Of a stretch of DNA of 43,681 bases, positions 24,719-33,337 are shown piece by piece. The notes under the pieces are model-generated. The model worked only from the letters and a program-made list of their open reading frames with translations. It was not told where the DNA came from and ran no database searches. The stretch comes from Tenericutes bacterium ADurb.Bin087 (GTDB lineage Bacteria > Bacillota_I > Bacilli_A > RFN20 > CAG-826), in contig MWEF01000009.1 in the NCBI GenBank assembly GCA_002070905.1, positions 1-43,681 on the forward strand. Direction: 5' to 3'. Both the position numbers and the translations under genes were made by a program. The stretch's first letter is position 1. The number at the start of each line of letters is the position of its first letter.

Positions 24719-25364
24719 TGAAGAAGAACTAACTACCATTCAAGGTAAAAGAATTATTGTTTTTGGCTTGGGTGGTGTTGGTGGTCATGCCCTTGAAGCG
24801 CTTGTTCGTTCTGGCTTTAAACGCTTTACAATTGTCGATAATGATGTCGTGGAGACTTCTAATTTAAATCGCCAACTCCTTGCGACAACTAAAACAATCG
24901 GTGTACCAAAAGTAAAAGCCGCAAAAGAACGAATGTTAGAAATAGAGCCAAGTTGCCACATTAATGCCATTTTTGCACGCGTTAGTCCTGAAAATATCGC
25001 CGAGTTTAATTTAGAGTTATATGATTTTATTGTTGATGCGATTGATAGTTTTGAAGACAAAATGGCGCTTATTACATATGCCTTAAAACACAAGCTACCG
25101 ATCATCAGTGCAATGGGTGCGGGGAATCGCATTGACCCAACAAGAGTGATGATTACCAAAATCGAAAAAACAGAAGGATGTCCACTAGCGAAAAAAGTTC
25201 GTTATCGCTTACGTCAGGAAAAACTAAAAGGACTAATGGTTGTCACATCCAAAGAATTACCGCTCCCTAATTTCGGTAATAGACCAGGGAGTAGTGCGTT
25301 TGTACCATCAGCCTTTGGCTTAGCAATCGCAAGTTACATTTTCAGAAATGTAATATCTAAATAG
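24678..25364 (+). CDS. tcdA: tRNA threonylcarbamoyladenosine dehydratase (ThiF/MoeB/E1-like)
   Basis: 228-aa E1-like adenylating enzyme that dehydrates t6A37 of ANN-decoding tRNAs to cyclic ct6A. The Rossmann motif FGLGGVGGHALEALVRSG is followed by VDNDVVETSNLNRQL (ATP binding), VDAIDS and CPLAKKVRYRLR, typical of YgdL/TcdA rather than ThiF or MoeB. The length is slightly shorter than E. coli TcdA. It begins inside the upstream hydrolase gene with only a weak GAGAAAG site, so expression is probably coupled to that gene. Confidence 0.9.
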   Translation: MENEKYTRLLQIISEEELTTIQGKRIIVFGLGGVGGHALEALVRSGFKRFTIVDNDVVETSNLNRQLLATTKTIGVPKVKAAKERMLEIEPSCHINAIFARVSPENIAEFNLELYDFIVDAIDSFEDKMALITYALKHKLPIISAMGAGNRIDPTRVMITKIEKTEGCPLAKKVRYRLRQEKLKGLMVVTSKELPLPNFGNRPGSSAFVPSAFGLAIASYIFRNVISK

Positions 25365-25366
25365 TG

Positions 25367-25372
25367 TATGAT
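25367..25372 (+). promoter_or_regulatory. Possible -10 box for the GT-D gene, leaderless layout
   Basis: TATGAT is followed by six bases and ATG 25379. No Shine-Dalgarno is seen. The box begins two bases after the tcdA stop. Confidence 0.4.
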
Positions 25373-25378
25373 AAATGT

Positions 25379-26320
25379 ATGAAAAGAACACGGCGCTCAT
25401 ATGTATGGGAATTCTTCAAAAGTGCGAGATATGTGTTTCGTTATAAACTTTTAAGAATTAAACCACCAACGAATCGCATCGGTAAATATAAGCGAATTAC
25501 GATGCAAAAAAGTAATAATACAATCGAAGAAGCAATCCGGAAAGGCGCTCCTTTTGCGGCAATTCGTTTTGGTGCGGTTGAATTAAGTGCGCTAAACAAT
25601 TATGAAAAGATACGATTAGGATTTAGACGAAAATATAAGAAATCGGTAATCTATAGTATAAAAAATAATGCGGGTGTCTTTCCACCGACAGATGAAATCA
25701 TCGACTTTTATGCGCGAAATCTTGAAGCTAATTTAAAAGACACGGATTATCTTGGTGTAAGTGGTGTTCATATGGAAAATTATTTCTTTAAACACTTAAC
25801 ACCAAATGCTGTTCCTGTGCAAAACTGGTCACTTGATCCCCTTTTAGGGAAATGGTCACATTTATTAGCGGGGAAACGAGTCCTCGTTATTTCACCCTTT
25901 GCTGAACAAATTGAAGAGCAATATGAAAAAAGACATTTACTTTTCCCGACAGAACCAGAAATACTTCCTGAATTCACTTTATTAACAATTGAAGCGGTAT
26001 TAACTTCTGGTAAAGCTGCGAGTAAAGACTTTGATAATTGGTTTGAGGTTCTTGATTATTTAAAACTAGAGATTTTAAAGAAAGAATTTGATATTGCGTT
26101 AGTGGGTGCGGGGGCATATGGCACACCACTTTGTCTATACATTAAAGGTTTAGGCAAAATGGCTATTCAAAGTGGTGGCGCCACACAGTTGCTATTTGGG
26201 CTAATGGGTAAAAGATGGGAAAAAAGAGAATATGTTGCGCGCCACGTTAATCCACATTGGTCACGTCCAAGTGTTAAACCATATGGTCATAAAAACATCG
26301 AAGGGGGTTGCTATTGGTAA
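25379..26320 (+). CDS. GT-D fold (DUF1792-like) glycosyltransferase
   Basis: About 313 aa. The stretch PFAAIRFGAVELSAL (R63-F64-G65..E68) corresponds to the R-F-G-x-x-E metal/sugar-nucleotide motif of the GT-D/DUF1792 superfamily. SIKNNAGVFPPTDE, the Rossmann-like GKRVLVISPFAEQI and the C-terminal VGAGAYGTPLCLYIKGLG with SGGATQLLFGLMGKRW fit the same group. It probably transfers a sugar in surface-glycan assembly. It precedes a Wzy-like polymerase with a TAATG overlap. A GTG at 25364 overlapping the tcdA stop is an alternative start; I chose ATG 25379 because of the -10 box six bases upstream. Donor and acceptor are unknown. Confidence 0.75.
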   Translation: MKRTRRSYVWEFFKSARYVFRYKLLRIKPPTNRIGKYKRITMQKSNNTIEEAIRKGAPFAAIRFGAVELSALNNYEKIRLGFRRKYKKSVIYSIKNNAGVFPPTDEIIDFYARNLEANLKDTDYLGVSGVHMENYFFKHLTPNAVPVQNWSLDPLLGKWSHLLAGKRVLVISPFAEQIEEQYEKRHLLFPTEPEILPEFTLLTIEAVLTSGKAASKDFDNWFEVLDYLKLEILKKEFDIALVGAGAYGTPLCLYIKGLGKMAIQSGGATQLLFGLMGKRWEKREYVARHVNPHWSRPSVKPYGHKNIEGGCYW

Positions 26321-27705
26321 TGAAAGTAAAAATTAGAGAAAGTCGTCTGGCGCTGATTTCATTATTTCTTGCGTTAGAAGTAGTGCTATTCATTGCGCTT
26401 GATTTTGGCAATATTGGGACGGTATTTAAAGGTCTGGCATTTATCTTAGCAGCAATTCTTGCGCCTTTTTTCTTCGAAGAAATGAAATTAGATTTAGGGC
26501 AAGGATTATATGTGCTTTTAATGCCAATCTTATTTTATGCGCTTGTGACTATGGTAGCACCAGCGTATGGTTCTTATCCTGAAATGTATTTAAATGAAGT
26601 GTTTATGCAACTTTCATTTATTACGCGTTTAATTAATTTGCTCGGCGTTGTCTCACTCTTGTTATTAGGCTATTTCATTGGCAAAAGTGAGGTATTTGCC
26701 ACAAAACACATCTTTATTGTTGTTCTTGCTGGGCTTGCTGCTCCAGTTTTAGTTTCACTATTTGCGACGTTAATTAATTACGGTTTCTTTCATCCGTTAG
26801 TGTATAAAAATTTAGTGACGTATTATAGCGGACAAGAATATGACGTCGCGAGTCAAGCCTCACTTTTATACGGCTTTAGAATTATGGTTGGTGACTTAAA
26901 AGCACTCGCATCAATGGCAGTCATTATTGCTAGTGCGGGGTTAGGCTTATTATTCCTTAACGAACAAAAAGATAAATTTACGATTATTAGTCTTGCCATT
27001 ATAAGTGCAATTGGACTCTTAACTTTAATTTTAACCGCTTCCTTTGCCGCGCTCATTTATTTATTACCAGCACTTATTTTTGCTTTACTTCTTAAGTTTG
27101 ATCTCTTAAAGAAATTGAAAAATAAGGTGACATTAGGAGTAGTTCTTGGTCTAGTCGCTATCGGCACACTTATCTTTCTTTTAACTGCCTATAACGTCTT
27201 TAACTTACAAGTTGTGTGGCAAACTAATCGTATCACTCGCAAATTATTCTTTAATGGATATATGCAACGATTTTATATTGTGTTTAAAGAAGCCGTTGGG
27301 TTCCGCAACTTATATGGATATTTTGTGATGACACTTAATGGAAACAAAATCTTCCCCACTGGTAATTTCTTGTTCGATGTGATGTGGATGGATGGTTTAA
27401 TCGGTTTTCTTGCATTATTTGCGTTCCTTGTGATCTTTGTCATGCGCTTAGTGAAGTATTTTAATAAAGATAAAGACGATAAAATATTAAAGGTTGTCTT
27501 AATTAGTGTGCTTTTAACAGCCTTTTTCCGTTTTATGCTTCGTTATCCGTTTAATATATTTACCTATGAAGACTTTAGGGCAATTAATTATTTTCCGATT
27601 ATTAATTCACCAATATTCTTATTAATAGTCTTTATTGCTGGTTGTGTTTTTGTCGTAAAAGAAGAGCATAAAGACGAGGAGGAAGTAACGCATGAAGAAA
27701 AGTAA
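26320..27705 (+). CDS. Wzy/O-antigen-ligase-like polysaccharide polymerase
   Basis: About 461-aa integral membrane protein with 11-12 spans. The largest loop, between spans in the second half (VVWQTNRITRKLFFNGYMQRFYIVFKEAVGFRNLYGYF ... NGNKIFPTGNFLFDVMWMDGLIG), has the general look of O-antigen polymerase/ligase loops. Sequence conservation in this class is weak, so the call rests on topology plus position between GT-D and flippase/GT4 genes. The start overlaps the previous stop as TAATG; TTG at 26314 has better spacing to AGGGGG and is an alternative. It would join lipid-linked repeat units at the outer membrane face. Confidence 0.6.
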   Translation: MKVKIRESRLALISLFLALEVVLFIALDFGNIGTVFKGLAFILAAILAPFFFEEMKLDLGQGLYVLLMPILFYALVTMVAPAYGSYPEMYLNEVFMQLSFITRLINLLGVVSLLLLGYFIGKSEVFATKHIFIVVLAGLAAPVLVSLFATLINYGFFHPLVYKNLVTYYSGQEYDVASQASLLYGFRIMVGDLKALASMAVIIASAGLGLLFLNEQKDKFTIISLAIISAIGLLTLILTASFAALIYLLPALIFALLLKFDLLKKLKNKVTLGVVLGLVAIGTLIFLLTAYNVFNLQVVWQTNRITRKLFFNGYMQRFYIVFKEAVGFRNLYGYFVMTLNGNKIFPTGNFLFDVMWMDGLIGFLALFAFLVIFVMRLVKYFNKDKDDKILKVVLISVLLTAFFRFMLRYPFNIFTYEDFRAINYFPIINSPIFLLIVFIAGCVFVVKEEHKDEEEVTHEEK

Positions 27706-28672
27706 ATGGATGGCACTGCTTATTAGTGCTTTAACACTCACTGGTTGTAAAGCAGTTACGGAAACCTTTGAAAAAGGCTCATTTAATACGCAAGTATTTA
27801 GTGAAAATTATTATACAAAAATTCCTGAACGGTATGTAACAGGCAATTATAACGAAACGATTTACGACATTAGTGAGCGGATTCGTATTAATCAACCACT
27901 AGATAATGCATTTGATGGTGCGATTAGACATGACTTAATCAGTCAAAATTTATCGTTAGCGGAAGCAATTGAACTATATGGTGATGCGGCGACGAAAGCA
28001 CTTAAAAAAGAAGATTACCCTAGTGAAATAGAATATATGGAAGCAATTTTTAATGGTTTAAGCAGTGCGCAAAATGATTATGCCAGTTGGATTAATTACG
28101 CTACCAATAATAATCTCGTAAAAGGCCGTTATAGCAAAGCAATCCAAGAATCATTTAAACGTGGTGTGTTTTCAAAATTAACAGATGGTATTATTAAGTG
28201 CGATGGCAGTGGTCCTAAAGTCAGAATGCAAATTAATGAGCAAGGGATGGGGCAAACTTTCGAGCATGAACTCATTAGTTATGATCAATTTGTGTTAAGC
28301 GCTCGCGGTGGAACAAGCGTTGATTATGGGAAGTATGGAGTCGCGCGTGTGACAAAAGCGAAAGTTAAAGTAAACATTAGTTTCTTTATTGAAAAAAGCA
28401 CGACGAACATCGCTAGTAAACATACAGTTACATTCGTAGTGCCAGAAATGCATAGTGATAATGAAGCGATTATTTTCACAAGTATTATTAGTTTTAATCT
28501 TCGTGAAGTAATAGGCGCGGAAACACTTAAAAGAGTAAACGGAATAATGATTAATTATGAATTATTAGAGCACGACTTTTTAAAGCCAGGTGGGGTTTTA
28601 AATGAAACAGTCGATGAAGAATTTGCATTAATGCTTTATGAAATTATGCTGCCTTATTCTTCTTGGCGCTAG
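27692..28672 (+). CDS. Lipoprotein of unknown function in polysaccharide cluster
   Basis: 326 aa. The signal sequence ends at lipobox LTGC (Cys19), so it is anchored outside. No family is recognised. The protein is mixed alpha/beta, with an acidic central region (SLAEAIELYGDAATKALKKEDYPSEIEYMEAIF) and a C-terminal beta-rich part (VKVNISFFIEKS ... HTVTFVVPEMHS). It overlaps the polymerase gene by 14 bases, with GAGGAGG before the ATG, so it is translated with it and may help assemble or anchor the glycan. Its last 29 bases overlap the convergent ATP-grasp gene. Confidence 0.75.
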   Translation: MKKSKWMALLISALTLTGCKAVTETFEKGSFNTQVFSENYYTKIPERYVTGNYNETIYDISERIRINQPLDNAFDGAIRHDLISQNLSLAEAIELYGDAATKALKKEDYPSEIEYMEAIFNGLSSAQNDYASWINYATNNNLVKGRYSKAIQESFKRGVFSKLTDGIIKCDGSGPKVRMQINEQGMGQTFEHELISYDQFVLSARGGTSVDYGKYGVARVTKAKVKVNISFFIEKSTTNIASKHTVTFVVPEMHSDNEAIIFTSIISFNLREVIGAETLKRVNGIMINYELLEHDFLKPGGVLNETVDEEFALMLYEIMLPYSSWR

Positions 28673-29564
28673 AAATATCAAACCATTCACTAATGATAAA
28701 ATCAGCCTTATCATCATCAAAGATTAAGGTCCCCTTCGCGGGTGTAAATGTGAATTCATTAAAATAAATATGATCATCAACAACAAAGAAATCAACGCGG
28801 CAGAATAATAAATCGCTCGCTAAAGTTTCCGCGTATTTGATAAGTTCTTCGTAGTTTTGGGGTTTTATTGGTACCTCATCACTACTTGACCAGTGATTAA
28901 ATTGAGCCTCATTAAAGGGCGTAAAATCAGCGTATAAATTATCGTAACGGATATCTTTCCCGCGCCCAGAAACAACATATAAATAACGCGCCTTACCGTT
29001 GAAGACGTGGATTTTATATTCAGTTGGTAAGCTCTCTTTGTGACCAACATAATGTTCAACAATAAGTTGTGGTTTTATCTTTGAATAATGCGGCTCGACT
29101 GTCTTGTTACCGTAATCCGTTTTTAGCCACTTCCGCATTTTTTTCGTTAGGGCATTTAGATCAAGCCCGTCTTTATCTAAACAAATATGATTCAAAGCAC
29201 AAGCATGTGTTGCTTTAATAACAAAGCGGTCTGGTAATTTATCAAACGGAATATCTTCAACTTTATCGTAAATGCCAACAATTGGAATTAATATTTTTTC
29301 TAGACCCTTGCTTTTTACTCTTTCGCGGGCACCGTCACGCGACGCAGCTTTAATGACACTCGCGTTACGCGGATAATAGTAGAGCCGTAAGTATTGAAGT
29401 TTTTCAGTGTAACGACTTAAATTTTTCCAATCTAATTTATGCCCTGTAATATAACGATATTGCCAGGATACATAAGTTTTCTTTGAAAAAATACGTAACA
29501 GCGGCTGAATACTTTTCGCGATAAAGCGTTTTAATTTGTGTTCTTTAAAGTTCGGATTAGCCAT
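28644..29564 (-). CDS. TupA-like ATP-grasp protein
   Basis: 306 aa. It matches the TupA-like ATP-grasp group: YPRNASVIKAASRDGARERVKSKGLEKILIPI..GIYD, PDRFVIKATHACA, VEHYV, TEYKIHVFNGKARYL and the metal/ATP end FCRVDFFVVDDHIYFNEFTFTPAKG (D258, E268, N269-E270 region). TupA is linked to teichuronopeptide synthesis in alkaliphilic Bacillus. Relatives sit in capsule and teichoic clusters and are thought to add amino acids to sugars. It overlaps the flippase gene by eight bases (ATGGCTAA), with AAGGAG upstream. The acceptor and amino acid are unknown. Confidence 0.8.
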   Translation of the reverse strand: MANPNFKEHKLKRFIAKSIQPLLRIFSKKTYVSWQYRYITGHKLDWKNLSRYTEKLQYLRLYYYPRNASVIKAASRDGARERVKSKGLEKILIPIVGIYDKVEDIPFDKLPDRFVIKATHACALNHICLDKDGLDLNALTKKMRKWLKTDYGNKTVEPHYSKIKPQLIVEHYVGHKESLPTEYKIHVFNGKARYLYVVSGRGKDIRYDNLYADFTPFNEAQFNHWSSSDEVPIKPQNYEELIKYAETLASDLLFCRVDFFVVDDHIYFNEFTFTPAKGTLIFDDDKADFIISEWFDISSAKKNKAA

Positions 29565-31050
29565 TTTTCACTCCTTTAACTTGGGCGTACACTAAGTCTT
29601 CTTTTAATAAGAATAACATCGTGACATAAATGATTCCGCCGATAACAATTGAAAGGCCAACAGTGGCTAAATAAGCCATCGGGGGTAAGAAATGTTTAAT
29701 TAAGAGCACAAGTCCAAGACTTACACTTGCAGATACAATAATCTTTAGATTATTAAGACTGAAGACGTGACGGATTACATATTCGCGAGCGGTAATAAAT
29801 AAGATAATAAGCACCACAAATTCGGAAAGTAATGTGACAAGCGCCACCGCAAGCAGCGGGTTATCTTTAAACACAAATAATGCTAGTAACACACTTGCAG
29901 CGATATTAAAGATTAGGACAAATAACATTGTGAAGAAATAAACCTTCTCTTTTTTAAGCGGCACAAGTACTTGTTGATAAATGCCGTCATGAATACTATA
30001 AGTAAGCATTAAGGAAGAAAGAAGGACAACCGCTAAAATAGCGTTATTAATCGCTGCTTCATCCCAATAAGGACTATCTTTAACGATAAAGCCCACGATT
30101 TCAGGCGATAAACCGATCATAAATAACACTGCTGGAACACCAATGAAAAATGTAATATTCGTACTATAACTTATAACGCGATGGAAGCTAGGCATATCAT
30201 CATTTTTAAGTGCCTCGGTTGTTCTTATCACAAAGATGCCGCTTAATGATGTAATAATCGTGATTACAATTTCAATACCGCGAATCCCCACAGAATAAGC
30301 GCCAGACGTCCTAAAGGAATCATCAAGGTAGCCAAGAAGCAGTGAATCATTTTGATTATAAGCGGTAATTAAGAACGTAATTCCAAATACAAAAAGCAGT
30401 GATTTTGTTAAATGTCGTAAATCAACTTGTCGTTTAAAAGAAAGCTTTACGCCTTCGCGTCTTAGTAATAAGAGATTCATCGTAACAGTGACAAAAGTAG
30501 CAATTAAATTAATAAAGGCATAAACGAATAAATCGTGGTCATTTTGTACAAAAATGATAATAAGTAATGTCCCTAAAATCGTTGTCGCTAATGATCTAAC
30601 GGACATATAGAATACTTTGTCTAAGGCAATATACACCCATTCAAAGGAGAAGACACCAATAAGGAAGTTAAGAGATAAAAGGAAAATTAATTGCCAAGTA
30701 TCACCTTTAAACAGCGGTGTATCTTTACCAATAAACATCATTGTTGCAAGCAAGATAAATGAAAGAGCGGTCGTAATTAATTGCAATACAAAAAATGATT
30801 GCACCTTTTCACTTAGTTTTTCTTTATCATCCTTAACTTTAGCGCATTCACGAATGGCAATAAGCGGAATACCAAGGCGCGAGATAATTAAAAAGTAATA
30901 CACAAAAGTATTTGCCCAGTTATATACCCCCATAGCGGCCGTGCCTAACGCTTGCGAGGCAAAGGGAAACGAGATAAAAGAAAGCAGCGCAATCGTTACA
31001 TTGCGAATCAGGGTAAAAACAACAGGGGCACGCATCTCTTTTCGTTGCAT
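29557..31050 (-). CDS. Wzx-type polysaccharide flippase (MATE/MOP superfamily)
   Basis: 497 aa with about 14 membrane spans. It starts with the characteristic RNVTIALLSFISFPFASQALGTAAMGVYNWANTFVYYFLIISRLGIP region of polysaccharide-transport proteins. It flips lipid-linked repeat units to the outer face for the Wzy-like polymerase encoded on the opposite strand. It has its own -10 box six bases before the ATG and no Shine-Dalgarno, although it lies only 42 bases after a GT4 gene on the same strand. Translationally coupled to the TupA-like gene. Confidence 0.9.
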   Translation of the reverse strand: MQRKEMRAPVVFTLIRNVTIALLSFISFPFASQALGTAAMGVYNWANTFVYYFLIISRLGIPLIAIRECAKVKDDKEKLSEKVQSFFVLQLITTALSFILLATMMFIGKDTPLFKGDTWQLIFLLSLNFLIGVFSFEWVYIALDKVFYMSVRSLATTILGTLLIIIFVQNDHDLFVYAFINLIATFVTVTMNLLLLRREGVKLSFKRQVDLRHLTKSLLFVFGITFLITAYNQNDSLLLGYLDDSFRTSGAYSVGIRGIEIVITIITSLSGIFVIRTTEALKNDDMPSFHRVISYSTNITFFIGVPAVLFMIGLSPEIVGFIVKDSPYWDEAAINNAILAVVLLSSLMLTYSIHDGIYQQVLVPLKKEKVYFFTMLFVLIFNIAASVLLALFVFKDNPLLAVALVTLLSEFVVLIILFITAREYVIRHVFSLNNLKIIVSASVSLGLVLLIKHFLPPMAYLATVGLSIVIGGIIYVTMLFLLKEDLVYAQVKGVKNG

Positions 31051-31056
31051 AAATAA

Positions 31057-31062
31057 ATTATA
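31057..31062 (-). promoter_or_regulatory. -10 box for the flippase gene, leaderless layout
   Basis: On the minus strand TATAAT is followed by TTATTT and ATG 31050. No Shine-Dalgarno is present. Confidence 0.5.
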
Positions 31063-31092
31063 TGATATTTTTAACGAATAATGGCGGATTTA

Positions 31093-32193
31093 TTAGATTT
31101 TATTAATTAAATCTTGAATTTTATTAATAAGTACTTTGTGATCAAGTGCGGTTGTTAATGCTTTTTTAGCGTCAACGGCACGTTGCTTGTAGTAGTTATA
31201 GTTTTTATCAATGGCTTTAAGTGCGTCAAGGATTGTTTGTGGTTCAGCATCTTTTATAAAGTAGATATTATCGCCCACTAAGTTTCTAATTTCTTTGTTT
31301 TCTGTTGAAATAGTAACAGTCCCGCTATTAACGTAATCAATAACTTTACTTGGCACGGAATATAAATCAATTTGTTCATCAATCGGGCGCGGGTTAATAT
31401 TAACATACGCTTGCTCTGCTAAACGGAATGCAACAGGCGGACATACTTGGCCAAGAAATTCAATATTAGGATGAGGATTTTCCCGCAAGTCATCGGCAAG
31501 CGGACCATGACCCGCTATTACTAATTTAAAAGGTGGATTAAGTTCACGAAATACTTTTATCAATGCGTCAACACCATATTTTGGGTACAATGCACCAGCA
31601 AAAAAGGCATATTTTTCCTTTTTCCCTGTATAACTCTCCGCTTTTTCAATAAAGCCAGGAACGATAATTGCGGGTTTTTGCTTGGGATTAAAAAGTCGTA
31701 ACAAACCTTCGGTTAAACTAATGAACGCGTCACATACTACGCTTTTCTTAAATACATCTTGACTATAGTTTTTGCTTGCTCCCGTGATGTTAATAGGATT
31801 ATCTGTAACGATACCAATTACTTTAACTTTATGTTTTTTCTTTATGTGTCGCGCTAGTTCAAGCAATGTCACATTTAGTGTATCGACAAAAATTACTGTT
31901 GGTGTTCGTTCTTGGTAATATTGAAGGCCGCCCGCAATAATCCCAAGTCGTTTGAGAATAGGTGTATTAATAAAGCCAGGATAGTAGAAGTAATCACTTT
32001 TAGTTTGTATTAAGAAAAGATTCTTTTCCATTGACCGTGTACTAAAGGCACCTAGTGGGAACTTACTGCGTAAAATATTAATTAATTTAGTATGAAAATT
32101 TTGATTACTTGGGTTTGGGGCTTTATGATGTTTTTTAAGAAAACTCTCGTAATCATGTGGATGACGAGCAGTTGTTAAGTACATTATGCGCAT
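31093..32193 (-). CDS. GT-B glycosyltransferase, GT4-like
   Basis: 366 aa. The C-terminal half holds the GT4 pattern: EKYAFFAGALYPKYGVDALIKVF, FKLVIAGHGPLADDL, NIEFLGQV and DLYSVPSKVIDYVNSGTVTIST (E/S-x-PSK-x-x-DY-x-x-x-G nucleotide-sugar loop). The N-terminal half is more divergent, with an acceptor domain (PGFINTPILKRLGIIAGGLQYYQERTPTVIFVDTLN). It is cytoplasmic and adds a sugar to the lipid-linked unit. It overlaps the upstream GT4 gene by ten bases, with GGAG before the ATG. Confidence 0.85.
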   Translation of the reverse strand: MRIMYLTTARHPHDYESFLKKHHKAPNPSNQNFHTKLINILRSKFPLGAFSTRSMEKNLFLIQTKSDYFYYPGFINTPILKRLGIIAGGLQYYQERTPTVIFVDTLNVTLLELARHIKKKHKVKVIGIVTDNPINITGASKNYSQDVFKKSVVCDAFISLTEGLLRLFNPKQKPAIIVPGFIEKAESYTGKKEKYAFFAGALYPKYGVDALIKVFRELNPPFKLVIAGHGPLADDLRENPHPNIEFLGQVCPPVAFRLAEQAYVNINPRPIDEQIDLYSVPSKVIDYVNSGTVTISTENKEIRNLVGDNIYFIKDAEPQTILDALKAIDKNYNYYKQRAVDAKKALTTALDHKVLINKIQDLINKI

Positions 32194-33272
32194 ATTTTCT
32201 CCAATATCTCTAAGTGCACACGCACTGATTCTTCAATTGTATTTTTATTAGCGGTCTTAATTGCTTCGCTAAAGAAGTCGGTGGCAAGTAGTAGTAAGAT
32301 TCTACTTACTAAATCATCACCCGGGAAAGCAATGAGGCCGTTTTGTCCGTCTTTAATTAAGTCAATTGCGGCAACCATTTTGGTATTTGTTAAAACATTA
32401 AGACCATGCGCAAGGGCTTCATTAATTACATGGCCATAAATATCATAGTTGCTAATATAGACAGCATTATCACTGTGTGATAAATATTCAAACACTAATT
32501 TTTTGGGCGCAAACGGGAGAAGATGTACATTTGTTAGTTTTTCTTTTTCAATAATTTCTCGATACATCGGTTCTTCATAACCTTCACCGACTAAAATAAG
32601 AGCATAGTCTTGTGGTATTTCTTTCCATGCTTTAATAAGCGCGGCATTATTCTTACGTTTAATAAAACTAGTTATACAAATTGTAAAATTAGTGGCCTCA
32701 ATTCCTTTTTCTTTCCAGTAAAGAACTTTTATTGCTGTTGGTATCTTAACTTGTAAAACATCTTTTTCGTAAACCGTGGAGTATGGATAATTATAAATTT
32801 TATCAGCAGGCGCCCCGTAATAAGTTAAGTACTCATTAGCTTTTTTAGCGGGACTGAAGTAAGCTTTTGCGCCACTTATAAAGTGCGTTTTAATTTTCTT
32901 TTTAAGTTTACACTCTTTTTCATTAGCGAAACCACCATTAATGTAGAAGGCATAAGGGATTTTCTTCCGTTTTAAGTAACGGAGCGCAAGCATTTCGGTT
33001 AATGTTGAGTAACCATTCATAATAATTAAGTCGTATTTATACTTCCTTAAGTGACTTACCACCCCAAAAGAAAGATGATTTTCATCCCCAAGAGAGATAC
33101 CTTTTATTTTATGAAGAGTAAATTTATAATTTGATTCGTTGTAAAAACTTTGATTACGATTACTTGCTTTAAATCGTTCAAAAATAACATGCACATCATG
33201 TTTTTCACTCAAACCATTAAAGAGTGCAACTTTATATGGCGCCGGATGATTAAACACAATTAATATTTTCAT
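32184..33272 (-). CDS. GT-B glycosyltransferase, GT4-like
   Basis: 362 aa. N-terminal Rossmann domain KILIVFNHPAPYKVALFNGLS, DLIIMNGYSTLTEMLALRYLK and an acceptor loop PYAFYINGGFANEKECKLKK lead to the C-terminal donor domain FTICITSFIKRKNNAALIKAW, YALILVGEGYEE, VHLLPFAPKKLVFEYLSHSDNAVYISNYDIYGHVINEALAHGLNVLTN (the EALA-HG loop). It is the first gene of the minus-strand half of the glycan cluster. A TATAAT lies eight bases before the ATG with no Shine-Dalgarno. Confidence 0.87.
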   Translation of the reverse strand: MKILIVFNHPAPYKVALFNGLSEKHDVHVIFERFKASNRNQSFYNESNYKFTLHKIKGISLGDENHLSFGVVSHLRKYKYDLIIMNGYSTLTEMLALRYLKRKKIPYAFYINGGFANEKECKLKKKIKTHFISGAKAYFSPAKKANEYLTYYGAPADKIYNYPYSTVYEKDVLQVKIPTAIKVLYWKEKGIEATNFTICITSFIKRKNNAALIKAWKEIPQDYALILVGEGYEEPMYREIIEKEKLTNVHLLPFAPKKLVFEYLSHSDNAVYISNYDIYGHVINEALAHGLNVLTNTKMVAAIDLIKDGQNGLIAFPGDDLVSRILLLLATDFFSEAIKTANKNTIEESVRVHLEILEKICA

Positions 33273-33280
33273 ACGTATAA

Positions 33281-33286
33281 ATTATA
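33281..33286 (-). promoter_or_regulatory. -10 box for the first GT4 gene
   Basis: Minus-strand TATAAT, eight bases before ATG 33272. The transcript would have no leader or one of only one or two bases. Confidence 0.45.
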
Positions 33287-33306
33287 CAATAACTTAAGCC
33301 AAGAAA

Positions 33307-33321
33307 CATTGCAAAGCAATG
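33307..33321. promoter_or_regulatory. Inverted repeat between divergent GT4 and ung promoters
   Basis: CATTGC-AAA-GCAATG is a 6-bp perfect dyad in the 65-base divergent region, immediately upstream of the ung extended -10. It may be a regulatory site or chance. Confidence 0.3.
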
Positions 33322-33322
33322 A

Positions 33323-33331
33323 TGATATAAT
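33323..33331 (+). promoter_or_regulatory. Extended -10 promoter of ung, leaderless layout
   Basis: TGATATAAT, six bases, ATG 33338, with no Shine-Dalgarno. The clearest of the leaderless-type starts. Confidence 0.6.
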
Positions 33332-33337
33332 AATATT

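Noticed and set aside
24785-25159. A 124-codon minus-strand ORF opposite tcdA
   Set aside because: Shadow of the conserved ThiF-like gene.
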